64,000 nt of DNA from Rubrivivax sp. A210. GTDB taxonomy: Bacteria > Pseudomonadota > Gammaproteobacteria > Burkholderiales > Burkholderiaceae_C. The translations under genes and the position numbers were made by a program. The notes below the pieces were generated by a model. The model saw nothing but the letters and a program-made list of their open reading frames with translations. It made no database searches and had not been told where the DNA came from. Positions 35,540 through 44,803 of the stretch are shown here, in pieces (position 1 is the first letter of the stretch; each line of letters opens with the position of its first letter). The DNA lies in the NCBI RefSeq assembly GCF_904426505.1, contig NZ_CAJGBN010000067.1, positions 124,001 through 188,000 of the forward strand, in the 5' to 3' direction.

Positions 35540-38223
35540 GCGGCGCCGACTCCCTCACCATCGTCACCAGCGCGGGCGTACCGCTGGCCAAACGATGGAC
35601 GGCAGCGGGCACCGTCGAGGCTGTAGCCCACGCCTGGCAGTTCGAGCCCGTCACCTACCCGGTCAACGGTCTGCACGAACTGGCCGGGCTGTTGAAGGGC
35701 ATGGAGGGCGCCCACTGCAGCGCGCTGATCCGCGGGAAATTCATCGGCCACGAAGCCGCGGCGCTGCTGCTCCCGGACATCTTGGCCGCCGCGAACGAGC
35801 GCCGAGCACGGCAGCAGCAGGAGAAGCTGACGACGACGCGGGCGCTGAAACCAGACCACGTGCCGCGCGTCACGGCGCTGTTCCCAGATCAGCCCCTGCA
35901 CACGTTGATGATCGACATCGACGACTTCAAGCCCGTCGGCATCGACCCCGTGGCCGACCCCGTGGCCGCGATACAGGCCTACATCAGGCTGGTGCTGCCC
36001 GCCGGGTTCCACGGGTGCTCGTTCTACTGGCAGCTCTCGGGCAGCGCGGGGCACCCCTGCTGCGCCGGCAAGCTCAAGGGCCACCTCTGGTTCTGGCTGG
36101 AAACACCCTACACGTCAATGGACATGAAGGCGTGGGGCAAGCCTGTGCCCGGCCTTGACGTTTCGATTTACCAACCAGTGCAGTTGCACTTCACCGCGGG
36201 GCCCATCTTCGACAAGGGCGTGAGCGACCCCGTGCCAGTGCGGTCAGGTCTGCACCAAGGCCTGCGCGATGATGTGCCGCTGGCGCTGACGCCCGAAGTG
36301 TTGGCCGCCTCCGCCGCGCGCCAGCAGGGCATGACCGCGGCGGGCGAGCAGCGCAAGACCGCGGCGCGGGAGCCTGGTGCAGACCCCGGGGACAAGGGCG
36401 GCTGGCATGGCGCCTTCTGCCGTGTCTACCGGCCCGAAGACCTGGCCGATCTGGAGCCCGGCGAATTCGCCGAGTCCGGCGAGCGCGACGGGCGCTTTGA
36501 CTGGATTGGACACGCCGCCGCGGGCGTCTTCATCACCGACGATGGGCATCGACTGATCAGCACCCACAACACCGCGCCGACCGGGCAGAACATGCCCAAC
36601 AACACCTTTGACTTTGTCCGGCTGCACAACTACGGCCACCTCGACGAGGGCATGGGCGAAGACGTGAGCATGACCAAGCGCCACAGCTACACCGCCATGG
36701 TCGCCGACATCAAGAAGAAACACCCCGAGGTCGTTGCTGAGTACGAGACGTGGCGGGCTGCAGAGCGGTCCGCCCCCGAGGATGACTTTGGCGGGCTTGA
36801 AGGGGATGGCACCCCGGGAGGTGAAGCTGAGCGACCCGCTGGCACGTCATGCGCCGCGGGGCCGATGACTGAGCAGGCCGCCGTAGACCTGATCAACCAG
36901 GCGCACTTCGTGGCGCCGCTGGCGGGGGCGATGACCATATGGCACGAGGGCACGAATCCCGAGACCGGCATGCATTCGGTGGACCCCATCCCTGCCCCCA
37001 GCCTGGCGCTGAAGTACGCCCCTTACACCGCCCGCGTGCCGGGGCCCAAGGGCGCCATCAAGACCGCCCCGATTGTCGATGTCTGGACTCGAAGTGCGCG
37101 GCGCCGCGAGTACCCAGGGGGCGTCATCTTTGACCCCGAGACTCCCACGCGCTCGGGGTGCTACAACACGTGGCGCGGTTTCAGCATCGAGCCCAAGGCC
37201 GGGGATGCCGGACCGATGATCGAACACATCTACATGCTTTGCCACGGCGCAGCCGAGCACGCGGAATGGCTGCTCAACTGGCTCGCATTCACCGTGCAGC
37301 GGCCGGGCACCAGGCCTGAAGTGGCTGTGGTCTTGAGGGGCAATCGAGGCACCGGCAAGGGATCGCTGTGCAACCTCATTCTGACCTTGTGGGGGCCCCA
37401 TGGACTGCACATCACGCAGACCAAGCACTTGACGGGGAATTTCAACGCCCACTTGCGGGCGACCCGGTTCTTGTTCGTTGACGAGGGCTACTGGGCAGGC
37501 GACAAGGCCGGCGAAGGCGTGCTCAAGGGGCTGGTCACCGAGCCCACCATCGCCATCGAGCGCAAGGGGGTGGACGTGACCACGGCCATCAACAGGCTGG
37601 CTATCGTCATCGCCGCCAACGGTGAATGGGTTGTGCCCGCCGGGGCCGATGAACGCCGATTCTTCGTGGTGGACGTGTCGGCCGCCCGCGCGCAGGACCA
37701 CGCCTATTTCGGCGCACTCAAAGCCTGGATAGACGGCAACGGCGCAGCGATCTTCCTGCACCACCTGCTGCAGCGCGACCTAACCGGATTCAACGTGCGT
37801 TCGGCCCCTAAGACCGCGGCACTTGACCGCCAGAAGATCGAGGCCATGCCGGCGCTCGACCGCTGGATTCTGGAGCTGTTGGACACCGCCGCGCCGCTGC
37901 CCCAGGCAGGCGGGTTCGGAGTCTTCCCCGATGAGGATGACACCGACGGGGGCTGGACAGAGGAGCCTCAGCGCCTTGGGTGTACCGCGGCGTCGGCAGC
38001 CTTCGACCGCTACTGCCGGCAAGCTGCGGTGCGTGGTGTGCGGCCGGACTCCCGCGCCATTGGCAAGCGCCTGCAAGAGGTATTTGAGTGTGGCCCGGCC
38101 AAGCCGGCGCGGTGCGGGGCTCCCTCACCTGGCCGGGCGTGGACCCTGCCGGGCATCACCAGGGCGCGCGAGATGGCCGCGAAAACATTCGGGCTGGATC
38201 ACTACGTGTGGGCGCAGGTATGA
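35536..38223 (+). CDS. Primase-helicase with DUF5906-type SF3/D5-like ATPase domain
   Basis: The 895-residue protein has an N-terminal primase-like half (including DIDDFKPVGIDPVADPVAAI near 133 and SGSAGHPCCAGKLKGHLWFW near 170) and a C-terminal superfamily 3 type helicase. The P-loop is GNRGTGKGSL near 602, Walker B is RFLFVDEGYW near 645, and the sensor region is LAIVIAANGEWVVPAGADER. Such proteins initiate replication of plasmids, phages and satellites from an adjacent origin. Directly downstream lie 9-bp iteron pairs, a likely binding region. The GTG start overlaps the preceding gene by four bases. Confidence 0.85.
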   Translation: MSGADSLTIVTSAGVPLAKRWTAAGTVEAVAHAWQFEPVTYPVNGLHELAGLLKGMEGAHCSALIRGKFIGHEAAALLLPDILAAANERRARQQQEKLTTTRALKPDHVPRVTALFPDQPLHTLMIDIDDFKPVGIDPVADPVAAIQAYIRLVLPAGFHGCSFYWQLSGSAGHPCCAGKLKGHLWFWLETPYTSMDMKAWGKPVPGLDVSIYQPVQLHFTAGPIFDKGVSDPVPVRSGLHQGLRDDVPLALTPEVLAASAARQQGMTAAGEQRKTAAREPGADPGDKGGWHGAFCRVYRPEDLADLEPGEFAESGERDGRFDWIGHAAAGVFITDDGHRLISTHNTAPTGQNMPNNTFDFVRLHNYGHLDEGMGEDVSMTKRHSYTAMVADIKKKHPEVVAEYETWRAAERSAPEDDFGGLEGDGTPGGEAERPAGTSCAAGPMTEQAAVDLINQAHFVAPLAGAMTIWHEGTNPETGMHSVDPIPAPSLALKYAPYTARVPGPKGAIKTAPIVDVWTRSARRREYPGGVIFDPETPTRSGCYNTWRGFSIEPKAGDAGPMIEHIYMLCHGAAEHAEWLLNWLAFTVQRPGTRPEVAVVLRGNRGTGKGSLCNLILTLWGPHGLHITQTKHLTGNFNAHLRATRFLFVDEGYWAGDKAGEGVLKGLVTEPTIAIERKGVDVTTAINRLAIVIAANGEWVVPAGADERRFFVVDVSAARAQDHAYFGALKAWIDGNGAAIFLHHLLQRDLTGFNVRSAPKTAALDRQKIEAMPALDRWILELLDTAAPLPQAGGFGVFPDEDDTDGGWTEEPQRLGCTAASAAFDRYCRQAAVRGVRPDSRAIGKRLQEVFECGPAKPARCGAPSPGRAWTLPGITRAREMAAKTFGLDHYVWAQV

Positions 38224-38480
38224 ACTGCGCGCCCGTCTACCCCGTCTACGTGATCGCCACGAGATTCGCGAGCGCTGGCGCGGGTTGTGACGATGTAGAC
38301 GATGTAGACGATCTTCTGAAGTCAGTGAGAAAAGAAGAAGAGATGCGCGGCCCCTGCCCTCACCGGCCCCGCCACCTCAGCCCCCGGCGCATGCCCAGCC
38401 GACCCACAAGGAATTCGTCTACATCGTCTACATCGCCAGAACCCGCATGGATGCTAGCGATCCGCGTGGCGGGGGCGTAG
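38220..38480 (+). CDS. Small open frame over the iteron region
   Basis: The 86-codon frame starts ATGA-overlapped with the primase stop. Its acidic DDVDDVDDLL and Ser/Thr SSTSSTS stretches are direct products of the 9-bp DNA repeats beneath it rather than of protein constraint. Coding is possible because of the overlap but weakly supported. Confidence 0.3.
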   Translation: MNCAPVYPVYVIATRFASAGAGCDDVDDVDDLLKSVRKEEEMRGPCPHRPRHLSPRRMPSRPTRNSSTSSTSPEPAWMLAIRVAGA

Positions 38481-38491
38481 ACGATGTAGAC
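38235..38491. repeat. Iteron-like 9-bp repeat pairs in alternating orientation (candidate replication origin)
   Basis: Four tandem pairs of a 9-mer occur. They are GTCTACCCC-GTCTACGTG at 38235-38252, GATGTAGAC twice at 38292-38309, GTCTACATC twice at 38417-38434, and GGCGTAGAC-GATGTAGAC at 38474-38491 (outer units degenerate). The pairs alternate in orientation, so they also form long inverted repeats. They lie immediately after the primase-helicase gene, a usual place for an origin. Confidence 0.7.
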
Positions 38492-38892
38492 CGAGCCTAC
38501 CCTCAATGGCCAACTCAGCCCCCTGGCTGCGCACAGCCCTGGCTATTGCCCCCAATCGGGCCCGCGGAGCGTAGGCGCGGTGCTGAGGGGGTCAGCGAAG
38601 CTGGCGCGGGTTGCGCGCCCATCCCCGGAGGCGGCGCGCCACGCATCTGCAATTTCACATTATGAAATATCGCCAGGCGTGCGCACAGTGCGCCCTGTAC
38701 CACGCGGCGCAGATTCAGGCACCCGGCCCCGCGCCGGTCAACACCGCGACAGCCGCTTCAGCAAGTCCCCATCGCCCGGCGACACGAGCGCGCAGCGCCC
38801 TATCGCCGCGCGATGCGGACTAGGTTCAACAGCGAATCCATGCCCCACCGGCACCGCCCGGCTCAGGCGCCGCGCCCCCGGCCACCCTTACG
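38492..38892. other. Intergenic stretch, no gene seen
   Basis: About 400 bases between the iterons and the next gene. I see no credible coding frame. It contains one AT-richer patch (TTTCACATTATGAAATATCG, 38651-38670) with a TTTCACATTATGAAA imperfect palindrome that could belong to an origin or promoter. Confidence 0.5.
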
Positions 38893-39369
38893 ATGCCGCC
38901 CATGCACCTCCCCGACGCCGACCATGACCAGCCGCCCGTACTGCGGCTGTGGCACAGCTCGCAGCTCTCCTCGCCCTACACGTGGTCAGTCATCACGGCA
39001 GGGCGCAGCCACCTGGTGCGGCGCACGCTCGACCTTGAGGTAACGCCATCGGGAGCACTGGGGCAGCAGGAGAGTGAGGCGGCGCTGCCGCTGGCCGACC
39101 TCAAGACGATCATGGGCGAGCTGGAGCGCATCAGCATCTGCCCGGCGGCATCCAGTGAGCTGGTGCTCGACGCCGGCATGTACGGCGTCGAGATAGACCG
39201 CTACCCGGCGCCTGTCGTGCTCACGTGGGCGGGTAGCCCGCCCATCGGATGGGAAGCCCTGGCGGCCTGGCACCAGCGCACCCGGCACCGGCTGAACCGG
39301 CTGCTGCCGCGGGCCTCGCGATTGGGCTATGGGTACCAGACTGGCCGGGGGCTTTCGTTCGACGGATAG
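38893..39369 (+). CDS. Hypothetical protein
   Basis: The 158-residue protein is not recognised. It reads like a real gene (balanced composition with LADLKTIMGELERISICPAA, GMYGVEIDRYPAPVVLTWAG and a basic RHRLNRLLPRASRLGYGY end). It has no signal peptide or membrane segment. It lies between the replication region and the trailer end of the CRISPR array. An ATG nine bases downstream is an alternative start. No function can be proposed. Confidence 0.6.
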   Translation: MPPMHLPDADHDQPPVLRLWHSSQLSSPYTWSVITAGRSHLVRRTLDLEVTPSGALGQQESEAALPLADLKTIMGELERISICPAASSELVLDAGMYGVEIDRYPAPVVLTWAGSPPIGWEALAAWHQRTRHRLNRLLPRASRLGYGYQTGRGLSFDG

Positions 39370-39485
39370 CCGGGCAGGGCAGCAAAGGACTGACGCAGCA
39401 TGTGTTGCCTGGTCCGTTGAGTGCCTGCCCCGATGAGGAGCTGTTGGGCACTTCAAACCGGCGTTGACTTGGTCATCGCGTACAA

Positions 39486-41102
39486 GCTTCAATGATGCCG
39501 CGCCTAAAGGTTGCGGTGACGCCTGCTCTGCCGCGTCGTTGCGCGCCTTGGGCTCGGTCCTTCAACGATGCCGCGCGCTGAGGGCGCGGTGAGCGCGTCA
39601 CACCGGGGGAGCGGCGTCGGTGGCGGGGTCGCTTCAACGATGCCGCGACACACAGGCGCGGGGAGGCTCGACCTAGCTACGCACCATTACCGGCGCCACC
39701 GTGCTTCAACGATGCCGCGCCACCAGGGCGCGGTGTACCAAGTGGACTGATGAAGTTCCGGCTGGGTTCTACGCGCTTCAACGATGCCGCGCCCCAGGAG
39801 CGCGGTGAGACTGCCGGCACAACCTAGCGAAAGGCCATGATGATTGAGCTTCAACGATACCGCGCAACAAGTACGCGGTAAGGCAAGGGCTCGTCGTACT
39901 GACGGCCCACAGTTCCGATGCTTCAACGATGCCGCGTCCTGGGGCGCGGTGAGGCGGCGTGGTCTTCATGATCGCCCTAAAGTACGTGAAACTTCAACGA
40001 TGCCGCGCCCAAAGGGTGCGGTGAGGCATGTCGTCCTCGTTCAAGTCGTAGGTCTTGTCCGTGCTTCAACGATGCCGCGCCCCAAGGGCGCGGGGAACCA
40101 TCGTGTCGATGACCCGCTTGTGGTGCGTCGTGTTGCTTCAACGATGCCGCACCCCATGGGCGCGGTGAGGCGGGGCATGTTCGAGGTCGCACTCAACCCC
40201 TACGCACTTCAACGATGCCGCGCTTCAAAGGCGCGGTGAGCCCCGTTCATCGTGCAGGCGACGTGCGTGGTGCCGTTACTTCAACGATGCCGCGTCCCAG
40301 GGGCGCGGTGAGGCACCACCGTGCCGCGGTCAATCAGCATCTTCGCCGTGCTTCAACGATGCCACGCCGCATGGGCGTGGTGAGGCCGCGATACTCTTCC
40401 CAGATCACGCCGCCGAACTCGCTTCAACGATGCCGCGCCACAAAGGCGCGGTGAGGCGCATCGTTCAAGACGACGGCGGTGGAGTACATCTTGCTTCAAC
40501 GATGCCGCGCCACAAAGGCGCGGTGAGCCCGTGGGCGCAGCGGTTGCCCTCCACGATGTTGCCGCTTCAATGATGCCGCGCCTCAAAAGCGCAGTGAGCC
40601 TTCTTCAGCGCCTTCATGATCGGGTCTTTGACCGCGCTTCAACGATGCCGCGCCACAAAGGCGCGGTGAGCCGGAAGTCGGGCCGGTCCAGCCCGTCGGG
40701 CGTGCAGCTTCAACGATGCCGCGCCACAAAGGCGCGGTGAGTCGCGATGTCACCAAGACGATGCTGCGGGTCTTCCAGCTTCAACGATGCCGCGCCACAA
40801 AGGCACGGTGAGCCGCGGTGCCGGTTCAGGGCCGTGGTGCAGGCGTCGTAGCTTCAACGATGCCGCGCCTCAAAGGCACGGTGAGCCCGGCAAGTGGGTG
40901 CAGATCGACCCCCGCGCGTGGAAGCTTCAACGATGCCGCGCCTCAAAGGCACGGTGAGCCCGGGCCTGATGGGCCAGAAGCTGTACGAGTCGATGCTTCA
41001 ACGATGCCGCGCCTCAAAGGCACGGTGAGCCGTGATCGGCCATAGCGACTGAGAGGGGTTGCAGACGCTTCAACGATGCCGCGCCTCAAAGGCACGGTGA
41101 GC
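39486..41102 (-). CRISPR. CRISPR array, 23 repeats and 22 spacers, type I-G associated
   Basis: A 36-bp repeat starting GCTTCAACGATGCCGCG recurs at 71-73-bp intervals (first bases near 39486, 39559, 39631, 39703 and so on to 41067), leaving 35-37-bp spacers. Repeats contain a palindromic stem around a variable loop. On the minus strand the repeat ends CGTTGAAGC, the usual 3' end of type I repeats, so the array is read leftwards with its leader at 41103-41235, next to the cas genes. Degenerate repeats lie at the left (trailer) end, and the four leader-proximal repeats are identical in the core. Confidence 0.97.
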
Positions 41103-41235
41103 CTGCATAGTGGCAACTGCCTGTCCTCAAGGCCAAAACTTGCCCGTCGAGCGCGAACCCGATCACCTGCCCGGCCAGAGGACGCCAAGCGCCAGGCCGC
41201 CACCACGCAAGTCATTGATTCTGCCGCCCATCCCC
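41103..41235 (-). promoter_or_regulatory. CRISPR leader region
   Basis: The 133 bases between the first repeat and the cas8-like stop are non-coding and lie at the end with identical repeats. They should contain the promoter for the crRNA precursor. No clear -35/-10 pair was found. Confidence 0.55.
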
Positions 41236-42171
41236 TTAGCGCGAACCGCCCCCGGCAACGCCAGCGCTTGCGGTTCGCGCAGCGGGCGCCAGGAAGCCGT
41301 ACTTGCCGACGCTGATCACCTGGGACGACCAGATTTCGGTGACGCCACCCAGCCGGTCCAGTGTCTCCACCGGCCGCTGCCGCAGCAGCATCACCTCGCG
41401 CAGGCTCAGGGGCTCTGCCCAGATCGGCCAGACATAGGCCGACGTACCCGCGAACCCTGTCGTCCGAGCCCTCCGCGGCCCGGTCGGCAGCACGGCGTGC
41501 AGCGGCAGCGACTCCACGGCCAGCCACACCGTGAACGGTTGCCCCGGCGTGGCGCTGTCGGTCGGCGCCGAGGCCTGGTGGGCGTGCGTCATCAGGCTCG
41601 CAGGGTCCCACCCGAAGGTGTGCTGCTCCTCGTAGGCGCCGCCCATCAAGGCCCGCTCGACCCGCGCGGCGAAGGGCACGCGGGGCCGCTTGGCCTCTGG
41701 GTCCAGCATGGCCGCCAGCGACCTGAACTCGTCCACCAGCCTCTGCTGGCCCGACGAGAAATCGAACTTGGTCCGGGCAATGAACCCCTTGTCGTTGACC
41801 ACGGCGTCGGTGGCAAAGCCGGCCAGGAAGCCCAGTGCACGCGCATCGCCCTGGCACGCCGCCACCGCGGTGCGGTAGTCCTCGGGCAAGATCGTGCGCA
41901 GGTGCATGGCCTTGCCGCGGCTTCCCTTGTCGCCGGCCACCGTGAAGTTGAACTCCGGCGCTGCCGCCCGGCCCTTCATGTGGCGCTTGAGGAGGTCGAA
42001 CAGCTCTTCGCGGCCCAGTCCATGCAACCTGGCATGCCCTTGCTCCCAATTGAGCCGCAAGTCCACGCCGTGGTCCTGCACGCACACGCGCAGCAGGCCC
42101 AGCGCGGCCATGAAGCCGATGGGCGACGAGCCGACCAGCCCGGTGAGGTCCACGCTGTTAGTGCTTGCCAT
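41236..42171 (-). CDS. Type I-G CRISPR protein, probable short Cas8 (Cas8u2/GSU0052-like)
   Basis: The 311-residue protein begins MASTNSVDLTGLVGSSPIGF followed by MAALGLLRVC, a start reminiscent of the 'ALGLLR' N-termini of Cas8u/Csx17-class proteins. It ends with SQVISVGKYGFLAPA. In type I-G loci that carry csb1, csb2 and a C-terminal-HD cas3, the remaining effector gene is the Cas8-like subunit, which recognises PAM and recruits Cas3, so position supports the call. It is far shorter than Csx17 (about 700 residues). The start overlaps cas3 by 14 bases. Exact family assignment needs a profile search. Confidence 0.65.
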   Translation of the reverse strand: MASTNSVDLTGLVGSSPIGFMAALGLLRVCVQDHGVDLRLNWEQGHARLHGLGREELFDLLKRHMKGRAAAPEFNFTVAGDKGSRGKAMHLRTILPEDYRTAVAACQGDARALGFLAGFATDAVVNDKGFIARTKFDFSSGQQRLVDEFRSLAAMLDPEAKRPRVPFAARVERALMGGAYEEQHTFGWDPASLMTHAHQASAPTDSATPGQPFTVWLAVESLPLHAVLPTGPRRARTTGFAGTSAYVWPIWAEPLSLREVMLLRQRPVETLDRLGGVTEIWSSQVISVGKYGFLAPAARTASAGVAGGGSR

Positions 42172-44803
42172 GGTTGCCCTCCTCGCCCGCCTCGGCCTCT
42201 TCGATGGAGGCGCGGGCATCGGCCGCCCGCACCAGCCACTCCATCCGCGCCAGGGCCCAGGGCCCATGCTCATCGGCCTGGTCCGCCCAGGACTTGGCCC
42301 AGTGCGAGCCCAGGACTTCATAGGCTGCGCCGCTGGCCTTGCCGTCCTGGCAGGGCACCAGCCACGGCCGCCCATAGCCATGGTGCGTGGCGACCAGGTG
42401 GCGCACCAGCGGGCCCTGCACTTGTGCCATCTCCAGCGACGCGAACTCGTGGCGGAAGCCCCTGGGCAGCCCGGAGCCCTGCCACGCCGCGACCTGCTGG
42501 TCCCGGCGCCTCAGGGCCGACTTGGCCAGCACCGGCCCGGCCGCTGCCGCCAGGGCATTGCCGTGCAGCAGCACCTGCATCCGGTGCTCGGCCTTGCCGG
42601 CGTCGTGCACTGCCGCCGCAGCCAAGATGGCCTGCGCCTGAGGGTCACTGCCGACCAGTCGCTCGGCCCAGCGCGCCACATCGGCGTGGTGTTCCTCAAG
42701 CGGCACGGCGCGGCCGGTCTCGATCACGCCCTCCACTTCCTCGATGCCGAAGCCGCGCACGATGACGCCGCGCGGGTGCCGCTCGATGCGAGCATCCCGC
42801 ACCATATGCGCCAGCGGGTGCGAGCTGGCCAACACGGCCGCCAGGGCGTCGGCACGCGCCTGCTCGACTTCGTCGGTCATGTCGTCCTCGGCCTGCGCCG
42901 CCTGGGCCTGCAGGCTGAGGTAGGCCGTCACACGGGCCCGGATGCCGTCAGCCCCAGCGCCGAAGGCCGCCCAGTGCCCGTCGGCCGCACGCATCGCCAG
43001 TGCCCGTCTCACGCCCGCCTGTGCCTGCTCCAGCAGGCAGGCGTCGGCGAGGTCCACCACCGGCGCGGTGGAATCCGGAGCCCAGCCCCAGCCATCGCAG
43101 CCGCCATAGCTGGCCGGGATCACCAGCGTGTCGCCCGGCCGCACGGCGCGTGCCTGGATGACCTGCGCATCATCGGGGCCGCGCCAGCACAGCACGGGCC
43201 GCTCGGGCTGAGCGCCGACCGTATCGTCGTCGGCGCTGTTCTCTTCGTCGCTCCACTGGTCACCGGCCTTTCCGCCGGTCAGCCACCGGCGCACGGCAGC
43301 CACAGGCATTGGCAGACCCTCGCGCAGCAGGGGCGGCAGCGCCACCACAGCAGCCGGCCACTCTTCCGAGGCCTCTGCGTCCAGATCGTCGCGCCAGATG
43401 AGGGTCACCTCGGGTGCCCGGTCGGTCGGGCCGTGTAGCCAGCCCACCAGGTCGGGCTGCGGCACGTAGGGGCCCGTCTGGGCCAGCATCTGGATGTGCG
43501 TGGGCAGCAGGCTGGCGGCGAAGCGCCTCGGCACTGCGGGCGCAGGGCGGGCGGCCAGCAGGTCGTCCATCGCCGCGAGCCCGAAATCGACCGTGTCAGC
43601 CCCCCGCGCGCCAAGCCAGTCCCACGTCTCGGCCGTGCCGCTGCCGTACACCGGGTCGTCCCGGTCCTTGGTGCTGCGCCAGAGGATGGTGGCCGGCGAG
43701 GTGCCGCGCAGCCCCAGTCGGTCCAGGCGCCCGAAGCGCTGCCGCAATGAGGACAGGGGCGCGCACTCGGTCACCAAGGCATCGAAATCGAAGTCGGCGC
43801 CGACCTCGATGGTCTGGGTGGCCACGACCACCAGCACGCCGTCGTCGCTCTGGCGCTGCCGGCCCGAGAGCAGGCGCGGCAACAGCTCCGCGATGTGGCT
43901 GTCGCGCTCGACGGGCCGCACGCGCCCGGTCAGCAGCGCACTGTCCAGCCCTGCGGCGCGAAGACGTTGGAAGCACCGGCGCGCCGTGGCCACCCGGTTG
44001 ACCACGACCGCGATGCGGCGCACGCCATCGCGCTGCGCGTGCTCGACCGCTGCGCTGGCCAGGGCATCGCAGAAGTCGCCATCGCTGCCTGCCACCTCCT
44101 TCAGCGTCGCCGGTTTGGCCGCGTGCAACCGCTGCTGGATTGTGGGCAGGGCCAGGTCGGCGGCCTGCAGGGCCACGCGCTGCGTCTTGTCTGCGTCGCC
44201 CAGCGTGGCCGACATGGGCACCAGGTCTATGCCGGCGCCGTGCTGGCGCAGCACGCCCAGGGTCTGCAGGAAGGGGTCGGACAGGTGGGCCTCATCCACG
44301 ATCACCAACGTGTCGCTACCGAAGAAGCCAGCGTGCATAGGCCAGCGGCGCGGGCTCACCCCGTAGCCCCTGAACAGCAGGCGGGAGCCCAATTGATCGA
44401 CAGTAGTCAGCGCGACGGTCAGGCGCTCGGGGTACAGCACCCAGTCGTCGTCGCCGAACACGCCGCCCCGCAGCCGCACAACCTGGACCTCGCCGATGGC
44501 TTTGGCCAAGGCAGCAAGCCCGGGCAGTTGCGCGTCGCCCAGGCGCGCCGCGATGTGCTTCGCCCGGTCATAGACGGCGTCCACAACGATCCGGCGATCA
44601 ACCACGAAGGCAATGCGGCGCCAGGCCCCTTGCGCGGCCGCCCAGATCGCCGCGTCAACCATCGCAGACTTGCCCAGCCCGGTGGGCACGGCCACGGCGA
44701 AGGTCTCGCGGCGGGCCAGCCGAGCTGCGGCCTCTGCCTGCCAGGGAAACGGGTCATGGCCATTGACCCGCCGGAAGAAGCTCTCGAAGCTGGGCAGCGT
44801 CAC
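42158..44803 (-). CDS. cas3: Type I-G Cas3 helicase-nuclease with C-terminal HD domain
   Basis: The 881-residue protein has an N-terminal superfamily 2 helicase: P-loop AVPTGLGKSAMVDAA (about 38-52), DEAH box in DTLVIVDEAHLSDP (about 168), motif III SATLGD, and motif VI SSLRQRFGRLDRLG. At the C-terminus lies an HD nuclease domain (AAVHDAGKAEHRMQ near 730, then RHEFAS and THHGYGRPW). HD after the helicase is the diagnostic order for type I-U/I-G Cas3, opposite to type I-E. It degrades DNA bound by Cascade. The GTG overlaps the csb2 stop. Confidence 0.93.
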   Translation of the reverse strand: MTLPSFESFFRRVNGHDPFPWQAEAAARLARRETFAVAVPTGLGKSAMVDAAIWAAAQGAWRRIAFVVDRRIVVDAVYDRAKHIAARLGDAQLPGLAALAKAIGEVQVVRLRGGVFGDDDWVLYPERLTVALTTVDQLGSRLLFRGYGVSPRRWPMHAGFFGSDTLVIVDEAHLSDPFLQTLGVLRQHGAGIDLVPMSATLGDADKTQRVALQAADLALPTIQQRLHAAKPATLKEVAGSDGDFCDALASAAVEHAQRDGVRRIAVVVNRVATARRCFQRLRAAGLDSALLTGRVRPVERDSHIAELLPRLLSGRQRQSDDGVLVVVATQTIEVGADFDFDALVTECAPLSSLRQRFGRLDRLGLRGTSPATILWRSTKDRDDPVYGSGTAETWDWLGARGADTVDFGLAAMDDLLAARPAPAVPRRFAASLLPTHIQMLAQTGPYVPQPDLVGWLHGPTDRAPEVTLIWRDDLDAEASEEWPAAVVALPPLLREGLPMPVAAVRRWLTGGKAGDQWSDEENSADDDTVGAQPERPVLCWRGPDDAQVIQARAVRPGDTLVIPASYGGCDGWGWAPDSTAPVVDLADACLLEQAQAGVRRALAMRAADGHWAAFGAGADGIRARVTAYLSLQAQAAQAEDDMTDEVEQARADALAAVLASSHPLAHMVRDARIERHPRGVIVRGFGIEEVEGVIETGRAVPLEEHHADVARWAERLVGSDPQAQAILAAAAVHDAGKAEHRMQVLLHGNALAAAAGPVLAKSALRRRDQQVAAWQGSGLPRGFRHEFASLEMAQVQGPLVRHLVATHHGYGRPWLVPCQDGKASGAAYEVLGSHWAKSWADQADEHGPWALARMEWLVRAADARASIEEAEAGEEGNHGKH

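Noticed and set aside
39370..39485. An additional degenerate repeat left of the first CRISPR repeat
   Set aside because: No sequence resembling GCTTCAA...GCCGCG occurs at the expected 72-bp spacing.
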